A program made the translations under genes and the position numbers. From Streptomyces antioxidans (GTDB lineage Bacteria; Actinomycetota; Actinomycetes; Streptomycetales; Streptomycetaceae), in contig NZ_LAKD02000013.1 of NCBI RefSeq assembly GCF_000968685.2, forward strand, positions 46,832 to 110,831: a DNA stretch of 64,000 bases, read 5' to 3'. Numbering within the stretch: the stretch's first letter is position 1; each line of letters starts with the position of its first letter. Positions 45,922 through 55,238 of this stretch are shown piece after piece. The notes below the pieces were generated by a model that saw only the letters and a program-made list of their open reading frames with translations, was not told the origin of the DNA and ran no database searches.

Positions 45922-48900
45922 ATGGAACCGTTCGTCTGCCGGACGTCCTACGCCCAGGACCGGCTCTGGCTGCTCCACCAGATGGCCCCGGACGATCCCT
46001 CGTACAACCTCGCCTGGGCGTTCCGGATCACCGGCCGGCTAGACACGACGGCGCTGGTCACCGCGCTGTCCGCGGTGGCGGGCCGGCACGAGGCGCTGCG
46101 GACGACCTTCCGGGCCGTGGACGGCCGCCCCGAGCAGGTCGTCGCACCGGGCTGGGACTTCTCCCCGTCCGTCGAGGACCTCACCGGGTACGCACCGGCC
46201 GACCGCGAGCAGGTCCTGCGCCGACGGCTGCGGGAGGCGTCACGCGCCGTCTTCGACCTGGAGCGCGGGCCGCTGTTCGAGCCCCGGATCTTCCGGCTGG
46301 CCGAGGAGGACCACGTCCTGCTGATCAGGCTGCACCACATCGTGTCCGACGGGGGATCGGTGGCCGTCCTCCAGGGCGACCTCGCCGCCGCCTACGGCGG
46401 CGCGGCCCTGCGCGAACCGCCGCTCCAGTACGCGGACTTCGCCGACTGGCAGCGCGCGCCCGAACAGTACGAGGAGCAGGAGCGGCAGCTGGCGCGCTGG
46501 CGCGACCACCTGGCGGACGCGCCGCCCGCCCCACGCCTGCCGGCCGACCGGCCGCGCGGGAAGGGCACCGAACCCCGGGCGGGCCGCCACGAGTTCCAGC
46601 TGCCCGCCGAGCTCGTGGCACGGCTCCGTGGACTGGCACGCACGGAATCGGCGACCCTGTTCATGCCCATGCTCGCCGCCTTCGCGGCCCTGCTCGCACG
46701 CTACACACGCCAGGACGACCTGGTGATCGGCGTGCCGGTGGCGGGGCGCGACCGCCCCGGACTCGAGGACGTGGTCGGCCTCTTCGTCAACACCCTGCCC
46801 GTGCGCGTCGGCCCGCTCGCGGGGCTCACCTTCCGCCAACTCCTCGCCCACGTACGGGATATGACCCTCGCCGGCTTCGACAACGCCGATGTCCCCCTCG
46901 AACGGCTGGTGGAGGAACTGCGGCCGGCCCGCGACCCGGACGGACCCCCGTTCTTCCGGGCGATGTGCGTGATGCACCCCGCCGAACCCCCCGTCCTGAG
47001 CCTGCCCGGCCTCGACATCCGACGGGAACCGGTCGACCCCCTGCCCCCGCCCTGCGAACTGGTCCTGTCCCTCGTGCCCGGCGGCGGGGGCGTGCGGGCC
47101 CGGCTCGACCACGCGGCCGAACTCTTCGACGACGCCCGCCTGGTCCGCATGGCCGGGCACTTCCACACCCTCCTCGACGCCGCCTCCGAGCGCCCGGACG
47201 AGCCGATCTCCCGGCTGCCGATCCTCACCGAAGCTGAGCACACGCAGGTGGTCCACGCCTGGAATCGCGTCGAACCGAGCGCGCCGTCCGGGGCCGCGGG
47301 CGCCTGCCTGCACGATCTGGTCGCCGCGTGGGCGGTGCGCACCCCGGACGCCGAAGCGGTGACGGACGGCACCCGACGGCTCACCTACGCCCAACTCGTC
47401 GAACACGCCGGTCGCGTCGCCCGCCGGCTGCGTGGATCGGGCGTCGCTCCGGACACGATCGTCGGCGTCTGCCTCGACCGTTCCGCCGACCTCGTCGTCG
47501 CCCTGCTGGGCGTCCTGATGGCGGGCGGGGCGTACCTGCCGCTCGACCCGGCCCATCCGCCGGAGCGGCTGCGCCTGCTGCTGGCGGACGCGGAGACCAA
47601 GGTGGTCGTGACCCGGAGCACCCTGCTCGGCCTGCTGCCCGAGTCCGGGTGCGAGACGGTCCTGCTGGACCGGCCGGATCCAGCGGACACCGAGCCCCTT
47701 CCCGCCGGGGCGCCCGGCCCGGACCATCTGGCCTACGTCATCCACACCTCGGGGTCCACCGGCCGCCCCAACGGAGTCCTGGTCACCCACGCCAACGCCG
47801 TACGGCTCCTGACGTCGACCCGCGCATGGTTCGGCTTCGGCCCGGATGACGTCTGGACGCTGTTCCATTCGTACGCCTTCGACTTCTCCGTCTGGGAACT
47901 GTGGGGTGCGCTCGCGCACGGCGGCCGGGTCGTCGTGCTGTCCGGGGACGACGTCCGGGAGCCGGAACTCCTCCTCGACGTCGTGCGCCGGGAGGGTGTC
48001 ACGGTGCTCAACCAGACCCCCACCGCCTTCCTCCAGCTGGACCGCGCCGACGAGGCGGCGGGCAGCCCACCGCTCGCCCTGCGCGAGGTCATCCTCGGCG
48101 GCGAGCGGTGCGACCCCCAGACGCTGCGCGGCTGGATCGCGCGGCGCGGTCACGGGCGGCCCCGCCTGTCGAACATGTACGGCATCACCGAGACCACGGT
48201 GCATGTCACCCGTCATCTGCTGGAGCCCGCCGACCTCGACGGCCCGCCCGGCAGCCCGATCGGGGTCCGCATCCCTGACCTGCGCACCTATGTCCTCGAC
48301 GAGCGGATGAACCCGGTGCCGGAGGGGACCCCGGGCGAACTGTTCGTCGGGGGCCCCGGGGTGACGCGCGGCTACCTGGGACGGCCCGCGCTGACGGCAC
48401 GGCGGTTCCTGCCCGACCCGTACGCCAGCTCGCCGGGAGCCCGCCTCTACCGGACCGGTGACCTCGTGCGCTGGCGGCCGGGCGGACGGCTGGAGTTCCT
48501 CGGCCGGGTGGACGACCAGGTCATGATCCGGGGTCATCGGGTCGAACCGGGCGAAGTGGAGGCCGCGTTGCGCGCCCATCCGGGAGTGCGGACATGCGCG
48601 GTCGTCCCGTACCAGGACGCGGCCGACGGCTGCGCCCTGGCCGCGTATGCCGTCCCGGCCGGGGAGGACCCGCCCGGTCCGGCGGAACTGCGCGGCTTCC
48701 TCGCGAGGCGGCTGCCCGGCCATATGATCCCGGGTGCGTTCGTCGCCCTCGACCGGCTGCCCCGCACCGCCAACGGCAAGGTGGACCGTGCGGCCCTGCC
48801 CGCCGCGGAGGTGGCCACCGCACCGTCGGACGCGCCCCGCAGCCGTGCGGAGGCCGCCCTCTCGGACATCTGGGCCGACGTACTCGGCCTCGATGAGGTC

Positions 48901-49071
48901 GGTGTCCACGACGACTTCCTCGATCTCGGCGGTCAGTCGCTGCTGGCCGTGCGGATCACCAACCGGGTCAGGGATGAACTCGGCTTCCCGCTCACCGTCC
49001 GCGGGCTCTTCGAGCATCCGACGATCGAGGAGCTTGGCCGCCTGATCGACGGAACCGGCGGGGAGAGCTGA
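45922..49071 (+). CDS. NRPS module C-A-T, predicted threonine-specific
   Basis: 1049 residues. The condensation domain has HHIVSDG at about 138-144, GRDRPGLEDVVGLFVNTLPV and SYAQDRLWLLHQ at the start. The adenylation code reads D-F-W-N-I-G-M-V-H-K from FDFSVWEL, TVLNQTPTAF, VILGGE, SNMYGITETTVHVT and NGKVDR: the textbook threonine code. The T domain Ser is in LGGQSLLAVR near residue 1005. No thioesterase follows, consistent with chain release by the AAR module encoded upstream. It is third gene of the plus-strand operon; ATG at 45922 follows GGAGG. Confidence 0.93.
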   Translation: MEPFVCRTSYAQDRLWLLHQMAPDDPSYNLAWAFRITGRLDTTALVTALSAVAGRHEALRTTFRAVDGRPEQVVAPGWDFSPSVEDLTGYAPADREQVLRRRLREASRAVFDLERGPLFEPRIFRLAEEDHVLLIRLHHIVSDGGSVAVLQGDLAAAYGGAALREPPLQYADFADWQRAPEQYEEQERQLARWRDHLADAPPAPRLPADRPRGKGTEPRAGRHEFQLPAELVARLRGLARTESATLFMPMLAAFAALLARYTRQDDLVIGVPVAGRDRPGLEDVVGLFVNTLPVRVGPLAGLTFRQLLAHVRDMTLAGFDNADVPLERLVEELRPARDPDGPPFFRAMCVMHPAEPPVLSLPGLDIRREPVDPLPPPCELVLSLVPGGGGVRARLDHAAELFDDARLVRMAGHFHTLLDAASERPDEPISRLPILTEAEHTQVVHAWNRVEPSAPSGAAGACLHDLVAAWAVRTPDAEAVTDGTRRLTYAQLVEHAGRVARRLRGSGVAPDTIVGVCLDRSADLVVALLGVLMAGGAYLPLDPAHPPERLRLLLADAETKVVVTRSTLLGLLPESGCETVLLDRPDPADTEPLPAGAPGPDHLAYVIHTSGSTGRPNGVLVTHANAVRLLTSTRAWFGFGPDDVWTLFHSYAFDFSVWELWGALAHGGRVVVLSGDDVREPELLLDVVRREGVTVLNQTPTAFLQLDRADEAAGSPPLALREVILGGERCDPQTLRGWIARRGHGRPRLSNMYGITETTVHVTRHLLEPADLDGPPGSPIGVRIPDLRTYVLDERMNPVPEGTPGELFVGGPGVTRGYLGRPALTARRFLPDPYASSPGARLYRTGDLVRWRPGGRLEFLGRVDDQVMIRGHRVEPGEVEAALRAHPGVRTCAVVPYQDAADGCALAAYAVPAGEDPPGPAELRGFLARRLPGHMIPGAFVALDRLPRTANGKVDRAALPAAEVATAPSDAPRSRAEAALSDIWADVLGLDEVGVHDDFLDLGGQSLLAVRITNRVRDELGFPLTVRGLFEHPTIEELGRLIDGTGGES

Positions 49072-49114
49072 CCGGTCCGGGACCGGCGGGAGGAGCTGAC
49101 CGGTCCGGGAGAGA

Positions 49115-50377
49115 TCACTCGGGGTGCGGAATCTCCTCGGTCCGCGGGGCCCGCCGTATCACCGGAAGCGCGGTGACGACGGCGGCCAGCGCGACCATGA
49201 AGACGGCGTACGCCACCAGCGTGCCCCGTGCCCCCAGCGACTGGAGCAGACCCCCGGCGGCCAGTGAGGCCAGGGGGACCGCCCCCCAGGTGATCAGCCG
49301 GGCGGCGCTGACGGTGCGGGCCTGAAGACGGTCGGGGGCGAGCGCGTAACGGTACGACGTGATGACCACGTTGAAGGCCGGTTCGGCCAGTGCCGTCACG
49401 GCGACCACCGCGCCCAGCGCAAGAGGCGAGGTCAGCCACATCAGCACCGCCGTGCCACAGGCCCACAGCCACAGTGCCCCGATCACCACGGTCCGCGGGC
49501 GCAGACGCCGGTGCAGCCACGGAGCGGCGAAGGCACCGGCGATCGCGGCCCCGCCGGGCAGCGCCAGCATCACCCCGATCAGCGAGGGCGAGGCACCGAG
49601 CTCCCGGGCCCGCACGATCATGACGAGGGTGAGCGCGGACAGGACGAGGTTCACGGCACCGGTGAGGGTCACCAGGGCCCGCATCAGCCGCTGGTGCCAC
49701 AGCCACACCAGCCCCTCGGAGATATCGGCGAGCAGTCCCCGCCGCCGGTGCTCGACGTCCCTCCGGTCCTGGAGGCCGGGCCGTACGAAGAGCATGGCCA
49801 GGAAGCCGAGCACGTAGGACAGCAGGTCCGCCACGAACGGCAGCATGTGGCCGGCGGCGAACAGGGCACCGCCCAGCGGGCGCCCCGCCAGGTCGGCGCC
49901 GAGTTCGCGGGCCTGGTTCTGGGCGACCGCGGCGGGCAGTTGCTGCCGCGGGACGATGTGCGGCAGTGCGGCGGACTCCGCGAGCTGGAAGAACACGAAG
50001 CACGCGCCGTCCACGAAGACGACCGCCAACAGGGCCGCCACACTCAGCCTGTCGACGGCGAGCGCCAGCACGATGAGACCGAGCAGCACCGCCCGGACAC
50101 CGTCGGCCGCCAGCATCACACGCCTGCGGTCGAGGCGGTCGACGAGCGCCCCCGCGGGCAGGTAAAGCACCAGGAACGGCAGGGTCTGGGCGAACCCCAC
50201 GAGCCCCGCCTGGAACGGCGAGCCCGTCAGCGCGAGCACCAGCAGCGGATAGGCGAGCGTCGTGACCCGCATGCCCACGGTCGAGACGACCTGGCCGGTC
50301 CACAGCAGCATGAAGTCCCGGTTGCGCCACAGCGGGCGCGGCCGCGCGACGGCCGAGGAGGCGAGGCTTTCGCTCAT
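49115..50377 (-). CDS. MFS transporter, enterobactin exporter (EntS/MdtB)-like
   Basis: 420 residues with about twelve TM segments. MLLWTGQVVSTVGMRVTTLA in TM1, AGALVDRLDRRRVMLAADGV as the loop 2-3 motif, and AVAQNQARELGADLAGRPLG belong to the MFS_3 exporter family associated with siderophores and macrolides. It converges on the NRPS operon with only 43 bp between stops, which contain the duplicated GAGCTGACCGGTCCGGGA. Export of the cluster product or self-resistance is the likely job. Confidence 0.9.
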   Translation of the reverse strand: MSESLASSAVARPRPLWRNRDFMLLWTGQVVSTVGMRVTTLAYPLLVLALTGSPFQAGLVGFAQTLPFLVLYLPAGALVDRLDRRRVMLAADGVRAVLLGLIVLALAVDRLSVAALLAVVFVDGACFVFFQLAESAALPHIVPRQQLPAAVAQNQARELGADLAGRPLGGALFAAGHMLPFVADLLSYVLGFLAMLFVRPGLQDRRDVEHRRRGLLADISEGLVWLWHQRLMRALVTLTGAVNLVLSALTLVMIVRARELGASPSLIGVMLALPGGAAIAGAFAAPWLHRRLRPRTVVIGALWLWACGTAVLMWLTSPLALGAVVAVTALAEPAFNVVITSYRYALAPDRLQARTVSAARLITWGAVPLASLAAGGLLQSLGARGTLVAYAVFMVALAAVVTALPVIRRAPRTEEIPHPE

Positions 50378-50602
50378 GGCCGACCGCGCAGGTCACCCAG
50401 CGCCCCGCTGGACCTGCTGGACCTGCTGGACGTCGGTATCCTGCCGTCCCTACCACTCTCCGGATCACCCATTCGCCCAAGCGTGACGTGCCACCGCGGG
50501 ACTGTCCATGCCCACCGCCCTGAACAGGACATAACGGCAGCCCGGTCACCCCGCTCCTTGGGGAACTGGCTCAAGTGCGTGCCGTATGGGCATGATCGCG
50601 CG

Positions 50603-51031
50603 GTGCCTCATCTCGGACTGGTGACTGTTGTCGTGCGTGACTACGACGAGGCCATCGCCTTCTATCGGGACGTTGTCGGCTTCGAGCTTCTGGAAGACAC
50701 TCGGCTCGACGGCGAGAAGCGGTGGGTCGTGGTCGCTCCGCCGGGAGCGCGGGAGACGGCCGTGCTCCTCGCCAGGGCCGTGACCGGTGAGCAGGAGGCC
50801 CGTATCGGGGATCAGACGGGCGGCCGGGTCGGCTGGTTCTTGAACACGGCCGCGTTCGACCGCGATTACGAGCGCATGCGGACGGCCGGGGTCGTGTTCG
50901 AAGAAGCGCCCCGGCGTGAGCCGTATGGCACGGTCGCCGTTTTCCGGGACCTCTATGGGAACCGGTGGGATTTGATCGAGCTGAACCGGACCGACGCCTC
51001 GCAAAGTGCCGACGGCGGCACGCGACGGTGA
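50603..51031 (+). CDS. VOC-family (glyoxalase/bleomycin-resistance-like) protein
   Basis: 142 residues. VPHLGLVTVVVRDYDEAIAF then YRDVVGFELLEDTRLDGEKR is the first module; WFLNTAAFDRDYERMRTAGV and VAVFRDLYGNRWDLIELNRT the second, with the C-terminal metal Glu in LIEL. GTG at 50603 gives the typical family start. Many such proteins are annotated as glyoxalases without proof. It stands alone between the MFS exporter and the STAND remnant. The 225 bp before it contain a short CTGGACCTG tandem repeat near 50408 and no gene. Confidence 0.82.
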   Translation: MPHLGLVTVVVRDYDEAIAFYRDVVGFELLEDTRLDGEKRWVVVAPPGARETAVLLARAVTGEQEARIGDQTGGRVGWFLNTAAFDRDYERMRTAGVVFEEAPRREPYGTVAVFRDLYGNRWDLIELNRTDASQSADGGTRR

Positions 51032-51136
51032 GCAGCCTCACGCTGCCCGAAGTACCGAACGATGACGTCTTACACGCTGCTCGACGGGGTTTGACCAACA
51101 CCCCCACCCAGGGGCTTCACCCCGTGCCGGGGCCAC

Positions 51137-51613
51137 TCAGCAAACGCTGACGGGATCTCTTCGGTGACGCGTGTGCGCCAGCGTCGGCGGACGGTCGCTT
51201 CGCCTTCCAGCCATCGGACGGGCCGGGCGTCTGGTGTGGTTGGGCGGTCGCCCATGAAGGACGCGATCTCGGCGAGGTAGGCGTGGTCGCCGTCGGTGGA
51301 TGGCGGCGGTGAGGGGATCGTCGTCGCCGCGGACGGCGTGGTGGGTTCGGCCTCGTCGCGGGCGTGTTGGTAGTGGCCGGGGGCGAGGCGGCCTCCTCCG
51401 TCGGCGACCTGTCGCATCTCCTTTCGGGAGGCGGCTGAGTGGCCGAGGTCGCGGTGGGCCTTGGCCAGGTAGTAGCGGGCCGTCTGTCCCAGTTCCTGGG
51501 GTAGCAGTCCGGTGTTGATGACGGCGGTGAGCCGGTTGGCCGTGGTGCGGCGGTGTTCGTGCTGGCGGCGGCCGAGTGTGCTGAGCAGTTCGACCAGGGC
51601 CGCCTGCCGCGTG
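51137..51613 (-). pseudogene. decayed partial copy of the STAND NTPase gene at 56.3-59.0 kb
   Basis: The sequence is nearly identical to the 3' part of the intact gene (56330-57230) but carries internal deletions: a short one near 51297, one of nearly 300 bp after the GACGGCGTGGTG block (about 51341), and another of about 160 bp near 51380. It is truncated abruptly at about 51613, where an unrelated stretch leads to the MFS gene. The deletions remove most of the TPR-like region. High identity to the intact copy implies a recent duplication followed by deletion. Confidence 0.85.
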
Positions 51614-51678
51614 GCGGCCCTGAAGCGGGGAACTCTTCGGCCGGGCTGGTCCGAGTCGATCGCGCGCCGCGACCGGTA

Positions 51679-53187
51679 CTACACGGATAGCCGACGACCA
51701 CTGGTTGCCCGGGTTAGGCGGCCTTGCCACGCTGCCACCGCGGACAGCACGGACAGCACCGCCGAGGTGGCGAGTACCGCCTCCATCGCGTGGACCGCGG
51801 ACTCCAGTCCCCCATCGGCCAGCGACAGATAGCCGCCGCCCAGGGCCGCGACCCCCAGCGCCCCCCACAATTGGGCGTTGGTACTGATGACCCCGGACAG
51901 GTCGGCGGCGTAGCGGTCCGGCAGTGCGAACGTCATCTGCGCGATCAGGGCGTTGGAGCTGATGCCCAGACCGAACCCGCCGATCCCCAGAAGCACGAAC
52001 AGCGCAGGCCCGGCGTGGTGTGCCGTGGCGAGATAGGTCCATAGCGCGGTGTAGCTGGTGGCCAGGATCAAACAGCCCAATGCCGGCATCGCCGCCTTGT
52101 GCCGCTCAGGCACCCGGACCAAGAGAGGGCCTGCGAGCCCGAAGGCGGACACCCACGAGACCATGGCCAGCCCGGCGTAGGCCGGCCCCCGCCCCACACC
52201 GTCCTGCAGGTAATTCGCCAGAACGAACAGCAGCGCGAAATAGGTCATGGTGGTGATGCCGTGGGCCACCAACGACCAACGGACGGTCGGCTCGTGAACC
52301 ACTTCCTCGGCGATCAGGGGACGACCACCCAGTGCGGAACGGCGACGCTGGCTCCATCGGAACACCACCGCCACCGGTACGCTGGCCGCCAGGCATCCCC
52401 ACGTCCAGAGGGGCCAGCCTTCATCGTTGCCCAGCAGTAGCGGCACGATCAGCAGCAGGATGGTCACCGAGAGCAGCGCCATTCCGCGTACGTCCACCTC
52501 TTGCGTGCTGCCCGGCTTCTTCCCGTTCTCGTCGCGTGGCATGGACCGCTGCGCCGCCCACAAGAGAACGACCCCGACCGGCAGATTGATCAGGAAGATC
52601 GGGCGCCAGCCGGTGCCGAACAGGTCAGCCGCGATCAGCATGCCCCCCAGGACTTGACCGGCCACCGCCCCGCCGGACAGCGCGACCGCGTAGTAGCCCA
52701 GGGCCCTGATCCGCTGCGGACCGGTGAAGTGCAGCTGGATCCCGCTCAACACTTGGGGCACCATCAGCGCCGCACCACCCCCCTGCACGGCTCGGGCCGC
52801 GATCAGCACACCCGCGTCGGGGGCCACCGCGCAAGCCAGCGATGCGACGGTGAAGACGGCCAGGCCGGTCAGGAAGATCCGGCGGTGGCCGTGGCTTTCG
52901 CCCAGGCGGGCGCCGGCCACAAGCAAGACGGCGTAGGCGACCACGTAGCCGGAGACCACGAGGCCCACCTGCCCGCCGGAGGCGTCGAGGCCGCCCTGGA
53001 TGACAGGCGCGGCGATGTTGGCTATCGCGGTGTCGATGTTAGCGATCATCTGTGCGGCCAGCAGAACCGCGAGGAGGCGCCACCGATGGACGACTACGGC
53101 GGAGGACTCACCGGACTGGCCGACAGAGTGCGGCACGGCGGTGTCCTCCGCGGAGGTACTGTCCGGTTGGAACTGCCTTCTCGGCAT
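51679..53187 (-). CDS. MFS transporter, DHA2 (14-TM) drug-efflux type
   Basis: 502 residues, about fourteen TM segments. RWRLLAVLLAAQMIANIDTA in TM1 keeps the DHA2 Asp, GARLGESHGHRRIFLTGLAV is motif A, and AVALSGGAVAGQVLGGMLIA is motif C. It confers efflux of hydrophobic drugs in related proteins. It starts 26 bp after a HAD phosphatase gene on the same strand, so both are probably cotranscribed. The first 30 residues are a Ser-rich cytosolic tail. Confidence 0.9.
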   Translation of the reverse strand: MPRRQFQPDSTSAEDTAVPHSVGQSGESSAVVVHRWRLLAVLLAAQMIANIDTAIANIAAPVIQGGLDASGGQVGLVVSGYVVAYAVLLVAGARLGESHGHRRIFLTGLAVFTVASLACAVAPDAGVLIAARAVQGGGAALMVPQVLSGIQLHFTGPQRIRALGYYAVALSGGAVAGQVLGGMLIAADLFGTGWRPIFLINLPVGVVLLWAAQRSMPRDENGKKPGSTQEVDVRGMALLSVTILLLIVPLLLGNDEGWPLWTWGCLAASVPVAVVFRWSQRRRSALGGRPLIAEEVVHEPTVRWSLVAHGITTMTYFALLFVLANYLQDGVGRGPAYAGLAMVSWVSAFGLAGPLLVRVPERHKAAMPALGCLILATSYTALWTYLATAHHAGPALFVLLGIGGFGLGISSNALIAQMTFALPDRYAADLSGVISTNAQLWGALGVAALGGGYLSLADGGLESAVHAMEAVLATSAVLSVLSAVAAWQGRLTRATSGRRLSV

Positions 53188-53212
53188 GCGGGGTCCATTC
53201 TGGAGGGGTGGG

Positions 53213-53887
53213 TCAGGCAGCGGTCAGCTGCGGAGGCCAGCGGACCCCGGTGAGGTCGGGCACAACGAGGTCGGCCGCGCCCAGCGCCTCGGCGGAGTGG
53301 GTGGTGGTCAACCCCACGCACGCCAGCCCTCCGGCCTTGGCGGCGGCGATACCCGCAGGAGCGTCTTCGAACGCCACCGCCTGTGTCGGATGGACACCCA
53401 ACGCCGCACAACCACTCAAGAAGCCTTCGGGGTGCGGCTTGCCGCGCTGCACATCCTCCGCGGTGATCACCGTGGCGAACAGGTCCGCACCGCCGACGTG
53501 GTCCAAGAGCACATGGGCGTGTTCGCCCAGACTTGAGGTGACCACGGCCATCGGTACTCCCTCGGTGTGCAGCGTCTTTACCAGTACCCCGGCCCCCGGC
53601 ACTGGATAAGGCGGAGGGATGTCCGGGCCGTTGAGGTAGCCGACGGCCTCATGGAAAAGCTCGTCGACGGTGCTGCCGGGGAAGCGGTGCACGTGGTCGG
53701 CCAACGCCTCCTGGCCGCGACGGCCGACGAAGGTCGCCAACAGCGCGTCGTCGATCCTCAAGCCATGAGCCTGGAAGAGCCGCGTCCAAGCGGCCCGGCT
53801 GCGGTGCTCGGTGACGATCAGCGTCCCGTCGAGGTCAAAGAGCGCGGCCCGGATCGGTAGGGCGTCGGGAGACGCGATGCCAGTCAT
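53213..53887 (-). CDS. HAD-superfamily phosphatase, beta-phosphoglucomutase-like
   Basis: 224 residues. Motif I is ALFDLDGTLIVTE (both catalytic Asp), motif II VVTSSLG, motif III Lys in VQRGKPHPEGF, motif IV FEDAPAGIAAAKAGGLACVG. The cap domain lies between motifs I and II. Substrate is probably a small phosphorylated sugar or similar metabolite. It precedes the DHA2 exporter in a two-gene unit; a role in dephosphorylating an inactivated drug before export is possible but unproven. Confidence 0.9.
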   Translation of the reverse strand: MTGIASPDALPIRAALFDLDGTLIVTEHRSRAAWTRLFQAHGLRIDDALLATFVGRRGQEALADHVHRFPGSTVDELFHEAVGYLNGPDIPPPYPVPGAGVLVKTLHTEGVPMAVVTSSLGEHAHVLLDHVGGADLFATVITAEDVQRGKPHPEGFLSGCAALGVHPTQAVAFEDAPAGIAAAKAGGLACVGLTTTHSAEALGAADLVVPDLTGVRWPPQLTAA

Positions 53888-54394
53888 CAGTGATATCCGT
53901 CCTGGGTCGTGATCGGTGGTCAGGCGCTGAGGAGAAATGAGCCGGGAGCGCGCCGTCGGATGAACCGCGCGGCAAACAACGCACGCTGAAGGCCCGTTGG
54001 AGTGCCTTGGGCACAGGTGCTCCTGGCAGGGGCCCGGCGCCGACGTCCATCGTGTGCTGCCGAACAGGGGTGTGACAGCACGACGTGATCAAGGTATCGG
54101 GGGTGGCGCCGCGATGCTGGCGGCATTCAGACGTCGCGTTCGCTGCCAGGGGAGGGCGCGGCGGCATCAAGCCGGTGGATCCGGACTCAGCGCACCAGGC
54201 AAGGAGGTTCTGACAGTACCTGGATCACCAGGGTCTCCCAGACGTCCCCAACGCCTGTCAACCTGGTTGAGTCGAAAACGCCGACAAAACTCCATGGACA
54301 CGCACTACAGCTTTTCCCCCATCGGTTCAATTCAGCTGCCCCGAATGCGCGACTGTGTCGGCACATTGTTCCACGGCAGAAGGGACGGAGATCA
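53888..54394. other. intergenic stretch between divergent HAD and SDR genes
   Basis: No gene is supported here. It includes AAGCCGGTGGATCCGGACTC near 54170, matched by a similar sequence (AAGCCGGTGGATCCGGGCTC) near 56213. It also holds an AT-richer part (54250-54360) upstream of the SDR gene with CCTGTCAACCTGGTTGAGTC as a possible regulator site. Open frames present are low in coding character. Confidence 0.5.
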
Positions 54395-55201
54395 ATGGCG
54401 GACGCCCAATTCACCACTCGCACAGAACTTTTCGATCTGAGTGGGAAGTACGCCCTTGTCACTGGCGGCACCAAAGGCATTGGGATGATGATAGCGCGCG
54501 GCCTTCTCCAGGCGGGCGCCCGCGTTGTCATCAGCTCACGCAAGGCAGACGCGTGCGCGGAGGCACAGCATCTACTGTCCGGATTCGGCGACGTCCAAGC
54601 AATTCCCGCCGACCTGTCCAGGCACGACGAGTGTCAGCGCCTCGCTGATCTTGTCAAGGTCGACTCGGAACGCCTGGACATCCTTGTCAACAACGCGGGA
54701 GCGATGTGGCGCGAGCCGCTGGCGACGTTCCCGGACGAGGCCTGGGACGCAGTGCTCGACCTCAACCTCAAGTCGCCGTTCTGGCTGGCGCAGGCGCTGC
54801 TTCCGGCACTTCGCAGGGCGGGCACCGCCGATGATCCCGCGCGGATCATCAACATCGGCAGTATCGCCGCCATCCACGTCGCCCAGTCGCCCAACTACTC
54901 GTACGCCAGCAGCAAGGCGGCACTCCATCAACTCACCAGAGTGCTTGCCAGGGAGCTGGGCCCACAGCACGTCACGGTGAACGCGGTAGCACCGGGAGTG
55001 TTCCCGTCGCAGATGATGGCGTCCACGCTCGATGCCATCGGCGACACGATCGCGGCGGCGGCCCCTCTGCGCCGGATCGGCCGCGACGACGACATGGCGG
55101 GTATCGCCGTGTTTCTCGCCAGCCGGGCTGGGTCCTACCTCACGGGCACCATCATCCCGGTGGACGGCGGCATCGCGACGACCGCGACGGGTACCCCTTG
55201 A
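54395..55201 (+). CDS. short-chain dehydrogenase/reductase
   Basis: 268 residues of the classical SDR family. Cofactor motif ALVTGGTKGIGMMIARGLL near 20-38, structural NNAG (ILVNNAGAMW), catalytic Ser in IINIGSIAAI and YxxxK in YSYASSKAAL, then VNAVAPGVFPSQM. It ends TGTIIPVDGG as usual. ATG at 54395 follows ACGGAGA. It is followed 37 bp later by an XRE regulator, likely its own regulator. Substrate unknown; oxo-acyl-ACP-type or gluconate-type reductions are common. Confidence 0.92.
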   Translation: MADAQFTTRTELFDLSGKYALVTGGTKGIGMMIARGLLQAGARVVISSRKADACAEAQHLLSGFGDVQAIPADLSRHDECQRLADLVKVDSERLDILVNNAGAMWREPLATFPDEAWDAVLDLNLKSPFWLAQALLPALRRAGTADDPARIINIGSIAAIHVAQSPNYSYASSKAALHQLTRVLARELGPQHVTVNAVAPGVFPSQMMASTLDAIGDTIAAAAPLRRIGRDDDMAGIAVFLASRAGSYLTGTIIPVDGGIATTATGTP

Positions 55202-55238
55202 GACTGCGGAACGGGCCTACGGTGAGGGGATGGCCACG

